From Clostridium akagii DSM 12554 (GTDB taxonomy: Bacteria > Bacillota > Clostridia > Clostridiales > Clostridiaceae): DNA of 64,000 bases. Made by a program: the position numbers and the translations under genes. Location of the stretch: assembly GCF_000686725.1 (NCBI RefSeq), contig NZ_JMLK01000008.1, forward strand, positions 1 to 64,000, given 5' to 3'. Every line of letters begins with the position of its first letter. The stretch's first letter is position 1. Shown piece after piece: positions 63,701 to 64,000 of this stretch. Under the pieces are notes generated by a model, which made no database searches, was not told the DNA's origin, and saw only the letters and a program-made list of their open reading frames with translations.

Positions 63701-64000
63701 TTATTTTTTGTTTATAAGTATTAATCCAAGGATGCAAAGCACTATTCCAAATATTTTATTTAAACCAAATCCTTCTTTAAAAAACAATATACCTATTGGA
63801 ATAAGCATTACTGCAAGGATAATATTGGCTACCAAAGAACCTAGGCTTATGTTCCATCCTGCCCTATATGCCATTATGTATCCAAGCTCAAGACCAACAA
63901 TACTAAAACCAAGTGCTACACTTGCCCAGTTTAAATCCTGAAATGATTTTACAAGTCCATTATCGGTTTTATAAAATTTAAGTGCAATCATAGTTATAAT
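63701..64000 (-). CDS. EamA/DMT-family transporter, C-terminal part (runs off the window)
   Basis: The last 96-100 residues of a small EamA-type transporter with about three helices. YIMAYRAGWNISLGSLVANI and ILCILGLILINKK are typical of the 140-residue members. The frame is open to the window edge, so the start lies beyond 64000; the internal ATG at 63991 has no ribosome site. The substrate is unknown. Confidence 0.8.
   Translation of the reverse strand: MITMIALKFYKTDNGLVKSFQDLNWASVALGFSIVGLELGYIMAYRAGWNISLGSLVANIILAVMLIPIGILFFKEGFGLNKIFGIVLCILGLILINKK

Overview
The window is chromosomal DNA of a low-GC, spore-forming Firmicute, almost certainly a Clostridium sensu stricto. The evidence is strong AT bias, strong AAGGAGG-type ribosome sites with many GTG/TTG starts, the sporulation genes yabP, yabQ, spoVB, spoVT and spoVG, a group-B [FeFe]-hydrogenase, and a 4-hydroxybutyrate dehydrogenase close to the C. 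kluyveri enzyme as I remember it. The species cannot be fixed from the sequence. I see no transposase, phage module or CRISPR array.

Region 1 (1-21.1 kb) is conserved clostridial core, mostly on the minus strand. It runs from purR leftwards through spoVG (perfect-looking sigma-H promoter), glmU, prs, a two-component system, an HtrA-like protein whose catalytic Ser is Asn, pth, mfd, prsA, spoVT (sigma-G-like promoter), spoVB, mazG, hup, rqcP, yabP, yabQ, divIC and an S1-domain gene to tRNA-Leu and tRNA-fMet. murC diverges from purR.

Region 2 (21.2-46.8 kb) is mixed. It holds a YtrA-type GntR/ABC operon, tRNA-Pro, hydrogenase, PAP2 and HAD phosphatases, a LysR/4hbD divergent pair, an rRNA methyltransferase, an ABC-F protein preceded by a possible CTG-initiated small membrane ORF and followed by a ~210-bp near-palindrome, an ECF sigma/anti-sigma/membrane-protein operon, comB, a PucR-type regulator with an orphan MsmX-type ATPase, two radical-SAM genes, a YkvI transporter, an O2/NO-type H-NOX chemoreceptor, an S24-like repressor, a cyclophilin and murI.

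Region 3 (46.8-64 kb) holds type III glutamine synthetase and an archaeal/fungal-type asd. Next comes a minus-strand module with a response regulator at its head, two BcrA-like ABC transporters, a membrane-anchored SGNH hydrolase and a sensor kinase at its tail; the kinase seems to begin with ATA. The module resembles antimicrobial-peptide sensing and detoxification loci and is the best candidate for a poorly described system. It is followed by a regulator-potABCD operon, an MgtC-family gene, a 2Fe-2S ferredoxin, a decayed region (transmembrane-less ABC exporter and an ORF relic) and a partial EamA transporter at the right edge.

Two families of short dispersed repeats (about 45 bp, and a 90-140 bp terminator-associated element carrying ACAAGTGACAAGTT) recur between genes and are reported separately. 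All domain assignments come from reading motifs; no database search was possible.
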